64,000 nucleotides of DNA from Granulosicoccus sp965214025 (GCA_965214025.1 CBDCAW010000004.1:1-64000), one strand, 5' to 3'. Positions 7,665 to 18,144 are shown, counted from the first letter of the stretch. The notes: generated from the sequence alone by a model not told the origin. Program-made: numbers and translations.

Positions 7665-10600
7665 ATGAACGCACTGATCGATGCGGCCTTCGACCGCCAC
7701 CGCACGGTGCTGCTGTTGCTGATCTTCCTGATACTCAGCGGCATCTACGCCTACGCCAGCATCCCCAAGGAATCCGAACCGGACGTGCCGATCCCGGTGA
7801 TCTATGTGTCGATGACGCACGACGGCATCTCGCCCGAAGATGCGGAGCGACTACTGGTGCGGCCGATGGAGACGGAGCTGCAGGGCATCACCGGCATCAA
7901 GACGATGAGCAGTACCTCGGGCGAGGGCCATGCATCAGTGACCCTCGAGTTCGATGCAGGGTTCGACGGTGAAACGGCGCTGGCCGATGTGCGCGAAAAG
8001 GTAGACGCGGCGAAGTCGCAGTTGCCGGAGGCCACCGACGAGCCGAGCGTCAACGAGATCAACGTGGCGTTGTTCCCGATCCTGAACCTGAGCCTGTCAG
8101 GCTCGTTACCGGAACGTACGCTGACGCGTATCGCCCGTGAATTGAAGGACCAGCTCGAGAGCTTGCCCGGTGTGCTGGAGGCCGATATCGCCGGAGAGCG
8201 CGAAGAGGTGCTGGAAATCATCGTCGACCCGTTGGTCATGCAGAGCTACGAGGTGAGTTTCGAGGAGTTGTTGAGCCTGATCCGGAACAACAACCTGCTG
8301 GTGGCCGCCGGTGCCATCGACACCGGTGCCGGGCGGATGGTGCTCAAGGTGCCCGGTGTGATCGAAGACATCGAAGATGTGTTGCGGCTGCCGGTCAAGG
8401 TGACCGACGAGGCGGTCGTGGTGTTCGGCGATGTGGCACGGATCAACCGCACCTTCAAGGATCCCGACGGCTTCGCGCGGCTCGACGGCCAACCCACGCT
8501 GGTGCTGGAAATCTCGAAGCGCCTCGGTGCCAACATCATCGAGACGGTGGAGAGCATACGAGCGGTGATCGAAGAGGCGAGGCAGCAGCTGCCGCCGGGC
8601 CTGCGCATCGACTACCTGCAAGACAAGTCGGAAGAGACTCGCGTCATGCTCACGGACCTGCAGAACAACGTGATATCCGGTGTGGTGCTGGTCATGATCG
8701 TGATCATGGCAGCGCTGGGCATCCGTTCGTCCATGCTCGTCGGGCTGGCTATTCCGGGGTCTTTCCTGATCGGCATTCTGGTGATCAACGCCTTTGGCTA
8801 CACCATGAACATCGTGGTGCTCTTCAGCCTGATTCTCGTGGTGGGCATGTTGGTGGATGGCGCGATCATCGTCATCGAGCTGGCGGATCGGAACATCGAT
8901 GAAGGCCAGCCGCCGGCACTCGCCTATGCCAATGCCGCGAAGCGCATGGCCTGGCCGATCATCGCATCGACATTCACCACGCTGGTCGTCTTCTTCCCGC
9001 TGCTGTTCTGGCCAGGCATGATCGGCCAGTTCATGCGCTACATGCCTATCACCGTGATCACCTGCCTGCTCGCCTCGCTGGCGATGGCACTGGTGTTCAT
9101 CCCGGTGATGGGCAAGCTGATCGGCGCCCGCCGAGCGGCGTCCTCGCCAGTGCCTTCCCCAGTCGCATCGGTATCGTCAGGTTCAGTATCACCCCTGCGA
9201 ATAGGCAAGGTTCGGACCGCGGCAGATTTGAATGAACACAGCGTGCAGGATACGGCCCGGTCATCCGTGTTCGGTCGCGATCCGCAAAAGTATTCTGCAG
9301 GCATGACCCTTGCATACCTGAGGCTTCTGCAGCGTCTGCTGCTGCACCCGGTTCTGACACTGCTGGCGGTAGTGGTGTTTACCGGTGGCAGCTACCTGGC
9401 CTACGGGCTGCTTGGCAATGGAGTGGAGTTCTTTCCCTCCACGGAGCCGGAAACGCTCGCACTTCGTGTACACGCACGCGGTGATCTTTCCATTGGCGAG
9501 CAGGACGCCATTCTGAAACGCATCGAATCACGATTGACGGGCCGTGATGATGTGGTCTCGGCGTATGCCCGCACCGGTGCCGGTGATCGCGACGCCGGTG
9601 ATGTGATCGGCTCCATCCAGCTCGAGCTTACCGACTGGGATTCGCGCGCGAAGGCGGCGGCCATCACCGAGGAGCTGCGCGAGTCGCTGGCTGATATCGC
9701 GGGTGTACGGGTCGAGGTGCTGGCTGACGAAGGCGGGCCGGACGGTGGTGGCAAGCCTGTGAATCTCGAGGTCAGCGCGGCTGATTCCGAGGTCATGAAT
9801 CAAGGCGTGGAGCAGGTTCGCACCGCGATGCGCAAGATCGGTGGCTTCACCGACATCGATGACAACCGTTCGTTGCCGGGTATCGAATGGCGCATCGAGG
9901 TAGATCGCGAGGAGGCGGCCCGTTACGGTGCGGATGTGGCCCTCATCGGCAATGCCATCCAGATGGTGACCACAGGCATCCGAGTGGCAGGTTACCGGCC
10001 TGACGATGCCACTGATGAAGTCGATATCCGCGTGCGTTACCCGATGGCCCAGCGCACTCTCGACAGTATCAAACAGCTGCAGGTGCCTACCAGCCGTGGC
10101 ATGGTGCCGGTGACCAATTTCGTCACGATCGAGCCTGCACCGAAGACCGGTGTGATCCAGCGTGTCGATGGTCGCCGCGTGATCACGGTCGAGGCGGACG
10201 CGGCTGAAGGGCAACTACCGGATACCTTGCTCGACGAGCTGCGCGATGAACTCACGGCCAACCCGCTGGCCGCGGGTGTCGATCTCCAGTTCAAGGGCGA
10301 AGCGGCGGACCAGCAGGAGACGATGAGCTTTCTGATGATGGCGTTCGTCTCGGCCATCTTCCTGATGACGATCATCCTGGTAACGCAGTTCAACAGCCTT
10401 TACCAGACGTTGCTGATCCTGAGTGCCATCCTGTTTTCCACCTCCGGGGTGCTGATCGGCTTGCTGGTCACCGGCCAAAGCTTCGGTATCGTCATGGTGG
10501 GCATCGGTATCATCGCGTTGGCAGGCATCGTGGTGAACAACAACATCGTGCTCATCGACACGTACAACAGCTTTCGTCGCGAGGGCGTGCCAGCCATCGA

Positions 10601-10931
10601 TGCCGCGATGCACACCGGCCACCTGCGACTGCGGCCGGTATTACTGACAGCGATTACCACGGTGCTGGGTCTGATGCCGATGGTGCTGTCGATGAACGTC
10701 GACCTGTTGCAGCGAACCGTCACCTTCGGTGCGCCGTCCACCCAGTGGTGGACACAGCTGTCCAGCGCCATCGCCGGCGGGCTGGCCTTCACCACTTTGC
10801 TTACACTGCTCCTGACGCCGTGCCTGCTGGTGCTGGGAGATTCGGTGGCGCAGCGTCTTGCCCGGCGGTTCAAGTTTCGTCGCAGTCGCGACCGGCGAGA
10901 TGCGCCAGGCGATACTGTTTCAGCCGGATAG
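7665..10931 (+). CDS. RND efflux transporter permease (AcrB/MMPL type)
   Basis: A 1088-residue proton-driven inner-membrane exporter. It has the TM1 start FDRHRTVLLLLIFLILSGIY, porter-domain features such as PKESEPDVPIPVIYV, the TM4 region ILVVGMLVDGAIIVIELADR with the proton-relay aspartate, and the second-half MTIILVTQFNSLYQTLLILS and NNNIVLIDTYNSFRR. Two homologous halves with large periplasmic loops are complete. The cytoplasmic linker between TM6 and TM7 (about residues 485-545) is unusually long and rich in Ser/Pro/Val. It resembles efflux pumps of the NolG/AcrB-D/F type, and its substrate is unknown. It forms an operon with the adaptor and converges with znuA, leaving only 12 bp between the stops. 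Confidence 0.9.
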   Translation: MNALIDAAFDRHRTVLLLLIFLILSGIYAYASIPKESEPDVPIPVIYVSMTHDGISPEDAERLLVRPMETELQGITGIKTMSSTSGEGHASVTLEFDAGFDGETALADVREKVDAAKSQLPEATDEPSVNEINVALFPILNLSLSGSLPERTLTRIARELKDQLESLPGVLEADIAGEREEVLEIIVDPLVMQSYEVSFEELLSLIRNNNLLVAAGAIDTGAGRMVLKVPGVIEDIEDVLRLPVKVTDEAVVVFGDVARINRTFKDPDGFARLDGQPTLVLEISKRLGANIIETVESIRAVIEEARQQLPPGLRIDYLQDKSEETRVMLTDLQNNVISGVVLVMIVIMAALGIRSSMLVGLAIPGSFLIGILVINAFGYTMNIVVLFSLILVVGMLVDGAIIVIELADRNIDEGQPPALAYANAAKRMAWPIIASTFTTLVVFFPLLFWPGMIGQFMRYMPITVITCLLASLAMALVFIPVMGKLIGARRAASSPVPSPVASVSSGSVSPLRIGKVRTAADLNEHSVQDTARSSVFGRDPQKYSAGMTLAYLRLLQRLLLHPVLTLLAVVVFTGGSYLAYGLLGNGVEFFPSTEPETLALRVHARGDLSIGEQDAILKRIESRLTGRDDVVSAYARTGAGDRDAGDVIGSIQLELTDWDSRAKAAAITEELRESLADIAGVRVEVLADEGGPDGGGKPVNLEVSAADSEVMNQGVEQVRTAMRKIGGFTDIDDNRSLPGIEWRIEVDREEAARYGADVALIGNAIQMVTTGIRVAGYRPDDATDEVDIRVRYPMAQRTLDSIKQLQVPTSRGMVPVTNFVTIEPAPKTGVIQRVDGRRVITVEADAAEGQLPDTLLDELRDELTANPLAAGVDLQFKGEAADQQETMSFLMMAFVSAIFLMTIILVTQFNSLYQTLLILSAILFSTSGVLIGLLVTGQSFGIVMVGIGIIALAGIVVNNNIVLIDTYNSFRREGVPAIDAAMHTGHLRLRPVLLTAITTVLGLMPMVLSMNVDLLQRTVTFGAPSTQWWTQLSSAIAGGLAFTTLLTLLLTPCLLVLGDSVAQRLARRFKFRRSRDRRDAPGDTVSAG

Positions 10932-10943
10932 GGGCTGGTGCCC

Positions 10944-11924
10944 TCAAACGAGACAATCTGCCAGGGTCTGCGCCAGCTCCTGCATGAGTCGAGGGTAGAG
11001 CTCAGGGCCAAGGTCGATATGTGAACCCAACGGATCGAGAACAGCTGAGCGGGCATCAGTGCCATCGAGTACGGTATCGATCAGATCGGTGTTGAACTGA
11101 GGCTCGGACAGTACGCAGCGGACGTAGGCGTTCTTCACGCGATCGCGAATCTCCTGTAGCCGTGCCGGCCCTGGCTTGGACGCATCGCTGATCGATATCG
11201 CTCCCGAGGCCGGGAAATCGAACGCTGTTTCGAAGTATTGATAGGCATCGTGGAACACGATGAAATTGTGATCTCGCGCAGGTTCGAGCACTTTCTCGAT
11301 GCTGCCCTCGAGCTCTTTCAGATCGACCTTGCCAGATGCCGCATTCGATGCGTAGGTGTTGGCGTTCTCGGGATCCATCGTCGACAACTCGGCTGCGATC
11401 GCGTCCAGCCACACGGCAGCGTTTGACGGCGCCAGCCAGGCGTGGGGGTCGTTCGCCTGCGTCTCGTGACCATGACCCTTCTCTTCATCATGATCCTCTT
11501 CGTCAGTCTCTTCGTCGCTATGCTCGTCCTCTTCGCCGCTATGCTCGTCGTCATGCCCGTGCGCTTCGAACAGTGCACTCTCCCGCAGAACCAGCGTCGT
11601 GGTATCGGGCAGCTCCAGCAGCTCGACAGACTTCGCATCGGGTGCGAGCGTACCGATGGCCTCGCTCAACCAGGGTGTCAGACTGGCACTTGTCCAGAAC
11701 ACGATATCGGCATCCTGCACCGCTTGCGCCTCGGATGGCCGCATCGAATAACCGTGCGGGGAGGCACCTGGTGAGAGAGCCAGATTCGGCTCGCCAAGCT
11801 CTCCCATTACCTGTGCGACGAGCGAGTGCACCGGCGCGATGTCCACTGTGACCACGGGCACGGCAGCGTGTGCCAAGCTTGTCATGGACAGAGAAACGAG
11901 TACAGCCGATAGGTGAGCTTTCAT
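10944..11924 (-). CDS. znuA: Zinc ABC transporter substrate-binding protein ZnuA
   Basis: A periplasmic high-affinity Zn2+-binding protein of cluster A-I, 326 residues. A Sec signal peptide ends at SLAHA (residue 20). Zinc-ligand regions are APVHSLV (His33), SPHGYSM (His57), NDPHAWL and FHDAYQYFE. The characteristic ZnuA charged loop follows the first domain; here it is long and rich in His, Asp and Glu (pattern HDDEHSGEEDEHSDEE), and is thought to capture zinc. It is divergent from zur-znuC-znuB with 84 bp between the genes, which suggests a shared Zur-controlled regulatory region. The complete ABC set is present in this window. Confidence 0.92.
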   Translation of the reverse strand: MKAHLSAVLVSLSMTSLAHAAVPVVTVDIAPVHSLVAQVMGELGEPNLALSPGASPHGYSMRPSEAQAVQDADIVFWTSASLTPWLSEAIGTLAPDAKSVELLELPDTTTLVLRESALFEAHGHDDEHSGEEDEHSDEETDEEDHDEEKGHGHETQANDPHAWLAPSNAAVWLDAIAAELSTMDPENANTYASNAASGKVDLKELEGSIEKVLEPARDHNFIVFHDAYQYFETAFDFPASGAISISDASKPGPARLQEIRDRVKNAYVRCVLSEPQFNTDLIDTVLDGTDARSAVLDPLGSHIDLGPELYPRLMQELAQTLADCLV

Positions 11925-11981
11925 GATTATGTGTATTGTGTGGGCACGCTGAGCAAGCGGCCAAGTCTAAATCGAATGTGA

Positions 11982-11997
11982 TAACATATCAATGTTA
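11982..11997. promoter_or_regulatory. Candidate Zur operator between znuA and zur
   Basis: An AT-rich inverted repeat TAACAT-ATCA-ATGTTA lies in the short divergent intergenic region, overlapping a second palindrome TGATA-ACA-TATCA that starts at 11979. Fur-family Zur boxes are AT-rich palindromes built from ATAACAT-like half-sites, so location and composition fit, but the half-site order differs from the usual gammaproteobacterial consensus. The assignment is inferred. Confidence 0.4.
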
Positions 11998-12008
11998 AGT
12001 CGAAGGCT

Positions 12009-12513
12009 ATGCATCGCATGGTACGAGGGTCAATAATCATGGTGGTGGGTTTCGAACCGCACGATCATATCGGGTGCATTGCCGATGCCATCACAGTGGC
12101 TGAGGCGCGTTGTACGGCCAACGGCCTACAGATGACGCCGGTGCGTCGGCGGGTGCTCGAGATATTGCTGCAGGAACACGTGGCGCTCGGCGCCTACGCA
12201 ATTCTAGAGCGTCTACGCCAGGAAGGGTTGGGCTCGCAGCCTCCAGTGGCCTATCGGGCGTTGGATTTTCTGGTGAAACATGGCTTCGTTCACAAAATCG
12301 AGCGCCTGAACGCCTTTGTCGCCTGCTCTCATCCGGCGAAAATCATTCTCCGGCCTTCATGATCTGCCGCAGCTGTGAGGCAGTGGCGGAAACGCAATCT
12401 GCACCGGCGAAGGGTGCCTTGGGCGCCGCCGCGCGAGCAGCAGGCTTCAGCATAGAGCGAACGGTCGTGGAGGCGGAAGGTCTTTGCCCTGTCTGCCGGA
12501 AAGACGCGACCTC

Positions 12514-12517
<4 letters not shown>
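12009..12517 (+). pseudogene. zur: Zinc uptake regulator Zur, split by a single-base frameshift
   Basis: A Fur-family repressor that senses Zn2+ and controls znu genes. The first frame (12009-12362) gives the winged-helix domain, with QMTPVRRRVLEILLQEHVAL and PVAYRALDFLVKHGFVHKIE, up to NAFVACSHP. The expected continuation GENHSPAFMICRSC, with the C-terminal Cys pairs CRSC and CPVC, is found only in the -1 frame, which runs to 12517. Restoring one G in the CCGGCG at 12333-12338 rebuilds a normal Zur of about 169 residues. Without it, the product lacks the structural zinc site. Start candidates are ATG 12009, 12018 and 12039. The rebuilt gene overlaps znuC by ATGA. It is either a real mutation or an assembly error. 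Confidence 0.8.
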
Positions 12518-13460
<943 letters not shown>

Positions 13461-13461
<1 letters not shown>

Positions 13462-14264
13462 TGCTCGATGATTTCCTGGTACGGGCAACGCTTGCCGGCC
13501 TGGGTGTAGCGCTTGCCGCGGCACCGCTCGGTTGCTTCGTCGTCTGGCGGCGCATGGCCTATTTCGGCGACGCCACCGCACATGCCGCCATACTGGGCGT
13601 AGCTCTGTCGCTGGCGCTATCGATCTCGGTCTTCGTCGGCGCCTTGTTCGTGGCTCTGCTGATGGCGCTGATCGTCAGCGTGCTGAGTGGCCGAGGTTAT
13701 ACGATGGACACCCTGCTGGGTGTCCTGGCACACTCCGCCCTGGCGTTCGGGCTGGTCGCCGTCTCTTTCCTATCCGGCATTCGCATCGATCTGATGGCCT
13801 ATCTGTTCGGCGATATTTTGGCAGTATCGCGTGGCGATCTGGTGGTGATCTGGGGTGGGGCGTTGCTGGTCGTCACGCTGATCGGCTGGCGCTGGTCCGC
13901 GTTGTTGACGTCCACACTGAATACCGATCTGGCGTACGCCAGCGGTGTCGATCCGAAACGTGAACAGTTGGTACTGACGCTGTCACTTGCCATCGTGGTA
14001 GCCGTGGCGATCAAGGTTGTCGGTGTGCTGCTGATCGCGGCACTTCTGATCATCCCCGCCGCCGCCGCCCGGCCACTGAGCAGCACGCCCGAACGCATGG
14101 TGCTCATGGCCGCAGCGATCGGTTGTGTGTCCACCATCGCTGGCCTGCGGACGGCCCTGATATTCGACACGCCCGCAGGCCCATCGATCGTCTGCGTCGC
14201 TGCCTTGATCTTCGCCATGTCGTCTGTGCTCGGTGTGAGGAGGGCGTTGACCACCGATCGGTGA
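13461..14264 (+). CDS. znuB: Zinc ABC transporter permease ZnuB
   Basis: A 267-residue inner-membrane permease of the ABC-3 family, with about eight hydrophobic helices. It begins MLDDFLVRATLAGLGVALAA and contains the family stretch GCFVVWRRMAYFGDATAHAA, whose conserved MAYFGD-T-AH segment contacts the ATPase, as well as IKVVGVLLIAALLIIPAAAA near the C terminus. It is translationally coupled to znuC by a one-base overlap of stop and start. With znuA and znuC it completes the importer, and it is expected to be Zur-repressed. A strong hairpin lies about 80 bp downstream. Confidence 0.92.
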
Positions 14265-14347
14265 CGACGTCTGGAAATCTTCAGATGATATGGTCGCCCA
14301 ACCATGTCAAATATTTCAGACACACTGTAGAGCGATAGCCTTGGAAG

Positions 14348-14380
14348 GCTGCGGATGACGAATGCATCGTCATCCGCAGC
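14348..14380. terminator. Strong hairpin between convergent znuB and cytochrome genes
   Basis: A perfect 14-bp stem (GCTGCGGATGACGA pairing with TCGTCATCCGCAGC) encloses the 5-nt loop ATGCA. No T tract follows on either strand, so it is not a classical intrinsic terminator. Its position between two convergent genes fits a bidirectional transcript end or an RNA-stability element. Confidence 0.55.
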
Positions 14381-14452
14381 GATCATGCGATCAACACTTA
14401 GATTACCCAGCGCTTACCATGTAGATGGGTGCGCCGAAGGTATCTTGTTAGA

Positions 14453-16492
14453 TCACAAGGATTCGAGGAAGCTCAACAAGTCCTGTTTCTGACCATTACT
14501 CAAAGCCTGGTACTGATCCTGAGCAGCACTGCCTTCACCACCATGCCATCGGATCGCTTCGTCGATACTTCTGGCACGCCCATCGTGCAGGTAAGTCTGG
14601 CGAGGCGCACAAATTTCGCCACCCTCTTGGCCGGTAGGGTTAGTTACACCGCCAGTGACGCAAGCGGATTGACCCAAGCCCCAAAGTGGAGTTGTGCGCC
14701 ATTCACTGCCAGTGGCATTGCCCTCGCTCAGGTTATCAGCCAAGCCATCTCCCATGTCATGCAACAGCAGATCGGAATAAGGGTGGATGGTCTGGTCCCG
14801 GACCTCGGCAAAAGGATGAAATGCGCTGGTCTCAAGGGTTGGGGTATGGCAATCGCTGCAACCGATATCTTCGAAGTTCGATTTGCCACGAACAATAGCC
14901 TCGTCCTCTACGCCGGTCTCCCAGCCTCTTTGCGGTCGAACGCCCAACGCGGTCAGATAGGTCACGAGCTCGTCCAGCAGTTCATCCGAGAACATGTCGC
15001 CACCGCTGTTGCAGTTCGACTGCGCCGATCCACAGTCGAGATCTGGTAGCACCGATGTCTTGACACCCAGATCTGTGTTCAGCGCAGAAGCAGCCTGATG
15101 GCGAATGCTCGAAGTCGCCGCTTTCCAGCCGAACCTGCCCAGACGATTCACATCCCCATTCTGCGGATCACTGACCACGCTGGCACGTCCACTGATTCCG
15201 TCGCCATTCGAGTCGTCCGGGTCAGCCATGGCCAGGATCGTGGACTCCGGTATCGCTTCGAGCAAACCCAACCCCACCAGACGTGGTGCGATACGAGCGG
15301 AGAATTGTGCCGGGTTACCGCCGCTGAACTGGTAATTCGGTGTGCGCAAGCCATCTCCGACCGGCGACCAGGATGAGATAGACACGCTACCCTCACCTTC
15401 ACCCGTGCGGCTTTCAGGCTGCAGTACGCGACCGATTCCGGGGTCTGCATCACCGTTCTCATCACCGACCTTGAATACCCACCTGTCAAGCGGCTCGTTG
15501 TCAGGTGCCACTGCGGCACCGCCATTACGCTCGTGACAACCTGAGCAACGAACGTTGATGTAGCGAGCTCCGCTCGACACTCCATTGGTCGCATCGAACA
15601 CACCGTTCTCGGGATCTTCGTCATGAGTACCGTCGATGAATGACGAATGGTGTACACGCCGACCAGTCAGGAACGCCTGTGCGTTGTCGTAGCCTAAGTT
15701 GGTCGCCATCTGCATGAAATGATCATTCGGCTCGTTCGTATACTGGTAGTGCAAAGTAGTTTCGCCACCCAGCCGATACGGCAAGGGAATTTCTCGACTA
15801 TCTTCAGGGAAGGGGCCGACATCGGTCGTGTACCATGGAACAATCCCTTCTCCAACTACATAGAGAAAGGTAGTTCCGTAGTAATTTGCCTGCCCTCGAG
15901 GAATGCTGCTGTCGCTGAACTGACTGATCTCGAACTCGAGACGATCCCCAATTCGGATCTCTCGATCTAGCTGCCTGTTGATGTTGTCGACCTTGCGATA
16001 GTTGTAGTACTCACCGTCAAAACCGAGATCTTCCATGATGCCGTTGCCGGCGTAGTGCGCAACCGTGTTCTGACCTACATACCACCAACGGTTCTCCGCT
16101 TCAGTCTGACTCAACGGCCACAAGGTGCGGACGTTCATTTCTATCGAATCGCCGCCCTTGGCAACGTAATCAACAATCTCGATGTTGCTGGAACGATTCT
16201 CAAAATAGAACTTGATGTAATGATCATAGGATTGGAACTCGTCTTCTCGTGCATGCCGCGTACGCGGGCGATCCGAAAAACGAGTGACTAGTGCATCGCT
16301 GCGATCCTGCTGTGAATCCGGCTGTAGTTGCGTTGACGCGTTGTAAAGAGGCGTTATATCGCCCGTCTGTGCATGGGCATCCTGGGCAATCACTGCCAGG
16401 GAGAGTACGAAGAAAGCAAGTATATAGTCTTGAAGTGATGAATAAAAAATGGGTCTGGATGGTAGAGGCGAGTGAGTGATCAGGTAACTCAT
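14453..16492 (-). CDS. Diheme cytochrome c-type oxidoreductase, DUF1111 family
   Basis: A secreted protein of about 679 residues. A signal peptide (hydrophobic YILAFFVLSLAVIAQ, then DAHA) exports it to the periplasm, where two c-type hemes would attach at CSGCH and CSDCH. The C-terminal domain has the family pattern EWRTTPLWGLGQS with LHDGRARSIDEAIRWHGGEG. The N-terminal 250 residues add a domain of unknown role. DUF1111 proteins are described as thiol oxidoreductase or MauG/peroxidase-like electron-transfer proteins; the actual substrate is unknown. ATG 16492 is preceded by AGGA at good spacing and is preferred to the frame start at 16543. It stands alone. Confidence 0.8.
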   Translation of the reverse strand: MSYLITHSPLPSRPIFYSSLQDYILAFFVLSLAVIAQDAHAQTGDITPLYNASTQLQPDSQQDRSDALVTRFSDRPRTRHAREDEFQSYDHYIKFYFENRSSNIEIVDYVAKGGDSIEMNVRTLWPLSQTEAENRWWYVGQNTVAHYAGNGIMEDLGFDGEYYNYRKVDNINRQLDREIRIGDRLEFEISQFSDSSIPRGQANYYGTTFLYVVGEGIVPWYTTDVGPFPEDSREIPLPYRLGGETTLHYQYTNEPNDHFMQMATNLGYDNAQAFLTGRRVHHSSFIDGTHDEDPENGVFDATNGVSSGARYINVRCSGCHERNGGAAVAPDNEPLDRWVFKVGDENGDADPGIGRVLQPESRTGEGEGSVSISSWSPVGDGLRTPNYQFSGGNPAQFSARIAPRLVGLGLLEAIPESTILAMADPDDSNGDGISGRASVVSDPQNGDVNRLGRFGWKAATSSIRHQAASALNTDLGVKTSVLPDLDCGSAQSNCNSGGDMFSDELLDELVTYLTALGVRPQRGWETGVEDEAIVRGKSNFEDIGCSDCHTPTLETSAFHPFAEVRDQTIHPYSDLLLHDMGDGLADNLSEGNATGSEWRTTPLWGLGQSACVTGGVTNPTGQEGGEICAPRQTYLHDGRARSIDEAIRWHGGEGSAAQDQYQALSNGQKQDLLSFLESL

Positions 16493-16543
16493 GGAACGTC
16501 CTAGTAAGGATGAGATGGGAGCCAGCGACGAACCGGTCAGCAC

Positions 16544-17135
16544 TTGAAAGCTCGGGTTTACCTAGCAGATCTTTAATCGAACCTTCTATGTACCGGCGCG
16601 TGTGTCGAATAATTGCTCCCGAAGACCTTACCAATATCCTGCTTTCAGAAAATCTGCCAAGCTGATGTTTTCCAGTATGTAATTAACCTTTCATTAACAT
16701 GGCACGTTCTTGAACATGACATGCTTTCGAGCATGATGATGACAATCTCGCCATCGCTGCCTGTCATACCATCTCGTCGAGCAACGGTACACCCTCCATC
16801 ACTTTGCGTTTGTCGGCTACGACCTCGCTCGCGAAATGCGAACTGGCGTCAATAGCGCCGAGTGCATGCCAAGATAGGCAAGCTGTTAAAATTGGTAGTT
16901 GCCATTCCGACCACCGTTGTTTGCGGTGGCGCGCACAAGGACCTTGTCGTAGTTTCAAAACCCCGGGCATTCAGCAAGCGTTATCTAACGCCTACTTGAA
17001 GGCTGAAGGTTTGTTCTCACTACGCCAAGACTGGATCTCACTTCACCATTCAGTATGAAACGCCCTGTGCGGACCCGCATGAAGGTGTTGTGGGGGCTGG
17101 GGGTTAGATACCCCCGGCTACCCGATTCGGTTGTT
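16544..17135. other. Gene-free stretch, possibly decayed sequence
   Basis: About 590 bp between the cytochrome gene and a truncated gene next to an IS. It is less GC-rich than the surroundings. Short ORFs of 60-85 codons on both strands have no consistent coding character; one minus-strand piece (16764-16970) contains a somewhat protein-like EVVADKRKVMEGVPLL but no recognisable family. The promoter of the cytochrome gene is probably near 16520-16600. Confidence 0.4.
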
Positions 17136-17552
17136 TTATTGGAATTTAGGTTCACCCTGCTTCCCGCTATTGGATGGCGCGCCCACACGTTCTATTCCTG
17201 TTTCTTCGGACAACAAGGACTCAACATCTACATCAGCTGCTGAATTCTCAAAAACCTGACCTGCTCGCACCAATGGATAAATAGGTGCCTCCCGAAGGCC
17301 TTGACGCCTCCTGCTAGAGTCAATCTTCCAAAACTCGACTATTTCTATATTTCTTCTACGAGGCTCCATAACCAGAGAAAAGTCAAGCGTATACGCCTCG
17401 TATCGTCCTGGCCTTCCTGAGGCGGCCGATGTATCGGGCTCAACTACATGAACGAGCTTAAAATCCATTAGTTGTTGAATTAAATCATGCTCGTGAGGCA
17501 TCTGCTGAGCTTCCTCCTGCCAGATCAGAAATGCTGTCTTCTTTTTTTCCAA
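17136..17552 (-). CDS. Hypothetical protein, 5' end probably cut off by an IS
   Basis: The 138-codon frame opens with a TTG only a few bases from an IS end, so the original N terminus has probably been lost. The remaining part looks genuinely coding: AFLIWQEEAQQMPHEHDLIQ, then a beta-rich stretch RPGRYEAYTLDFSLVMEPRR with IEIVEFWKID. It looks like a C-terminal winged-helix-like piece of a larger protein, perhaps an ATPase, but I cannot name the family. The upstream sequence beyond the IS does not continue it. Confidence 0.4.
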   Translation of the reverse strand: MEKKKTAFLIWQEEAQQMPHEHDLIQQLMDFKLVHVVEPDTSAASGRPGRYEAYTLDFSLVMEPRRRNIEIVEFWKIDSSRRRQGLREAPIYPLVRAGQVFENSAADVDVESLLSEETGIERVGAPSNSGKQGEPKFQ

Positions 17553-17559
17553 TAAGAAG

Positions 17560-18094
17560 TGGACCCCAAAAACTGGACAGCCTGTTGAGCACCTTCCACG
17601 GGGCTACGCGGCCTTCCTGGCTACGGGTTGATAGTACACCTCGTCCGGTGTCATTCTGTTCAGCGATTGGTGCCGACGCTCGGCGTTGTAGAACATGAAA
17701 TAGTTTCCCAACGAACGCTTGGCCTCGGCAACGTCGTCATAGGCCCTGGTATAGACCTCTTCATACTTCACGCTGCGCCACAATCGCTCCACGAAAACGT
17801 TGTCGACCCAGCGTCCTTTGCCGTCCATGCTGATGGCGATAGCGTGGCGTTTGAGCACAGAGGTGAATTCCTCACTGGTAAACTGAGCCCTCTGATCCGT
17901 GTTGAAAATCTCAGGGCAGCCGTTTCGCTCAATGGCCTCTTCAAGCGCTTCAACGCAGAAGGCAGTGTCCATGGTCGTGGACACTCGCCAGGACAGCACA
18001 CGGCGCGAGTACCAGTCCATGATGACCACCAGGTAGACGAAGCCTTTGGCCATTGGAATGAACGTGATGTCCGTCGACCACACCTGATTGGGTC
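17560..18094 (-). mobile_element. Partial IS3-family element, cut by a second IS
   Basis: The outer end TGGACCCCAAAAACTGGACA at 17560-17579 resembles IS3-family terminal repeats. Inside lies the C-terminal half of a DDE transposase on the minus strand. The element stops abruptly at the left inverted repeat of the second IS, and its missing 5' half is not found beyond that IS at 19405, so it was deleted or rearranged after insertion. Confidence 0.75.
17604..18094 (-). pseudogene. IS3-family transposase OrfB, C-terminal part only
   Basis: The rve/DDE integrase core is visible: NQVWSTDITFIPM with the first aspartate, NTDQRAQFTSEEF with the second, and VERLWRSVKYEEVY with the glutamate. The common ending YNAERRHQSLNRMTPDEVYY completes it. 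The open frame runs on to 18161, but those first residues are antisense to the second IS and are not part of the protein. Without its N-terminal HTH region and OrfA, the product cannot transpose the element. Confidence 0.85.
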
Positions 18095-18144
18095 TGAACC
18101 GCCCCGGGTTTCCCGGAGACTCCTTTTCTTGAGAGAATTGGAGT

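Noticed and set aside
16764..16970. Minus-strand ORF with a protein-like EVVADKRKVMEG segment
   Set aside because: Only about 30 residues look coding; too little to call a gene or a family remnant.
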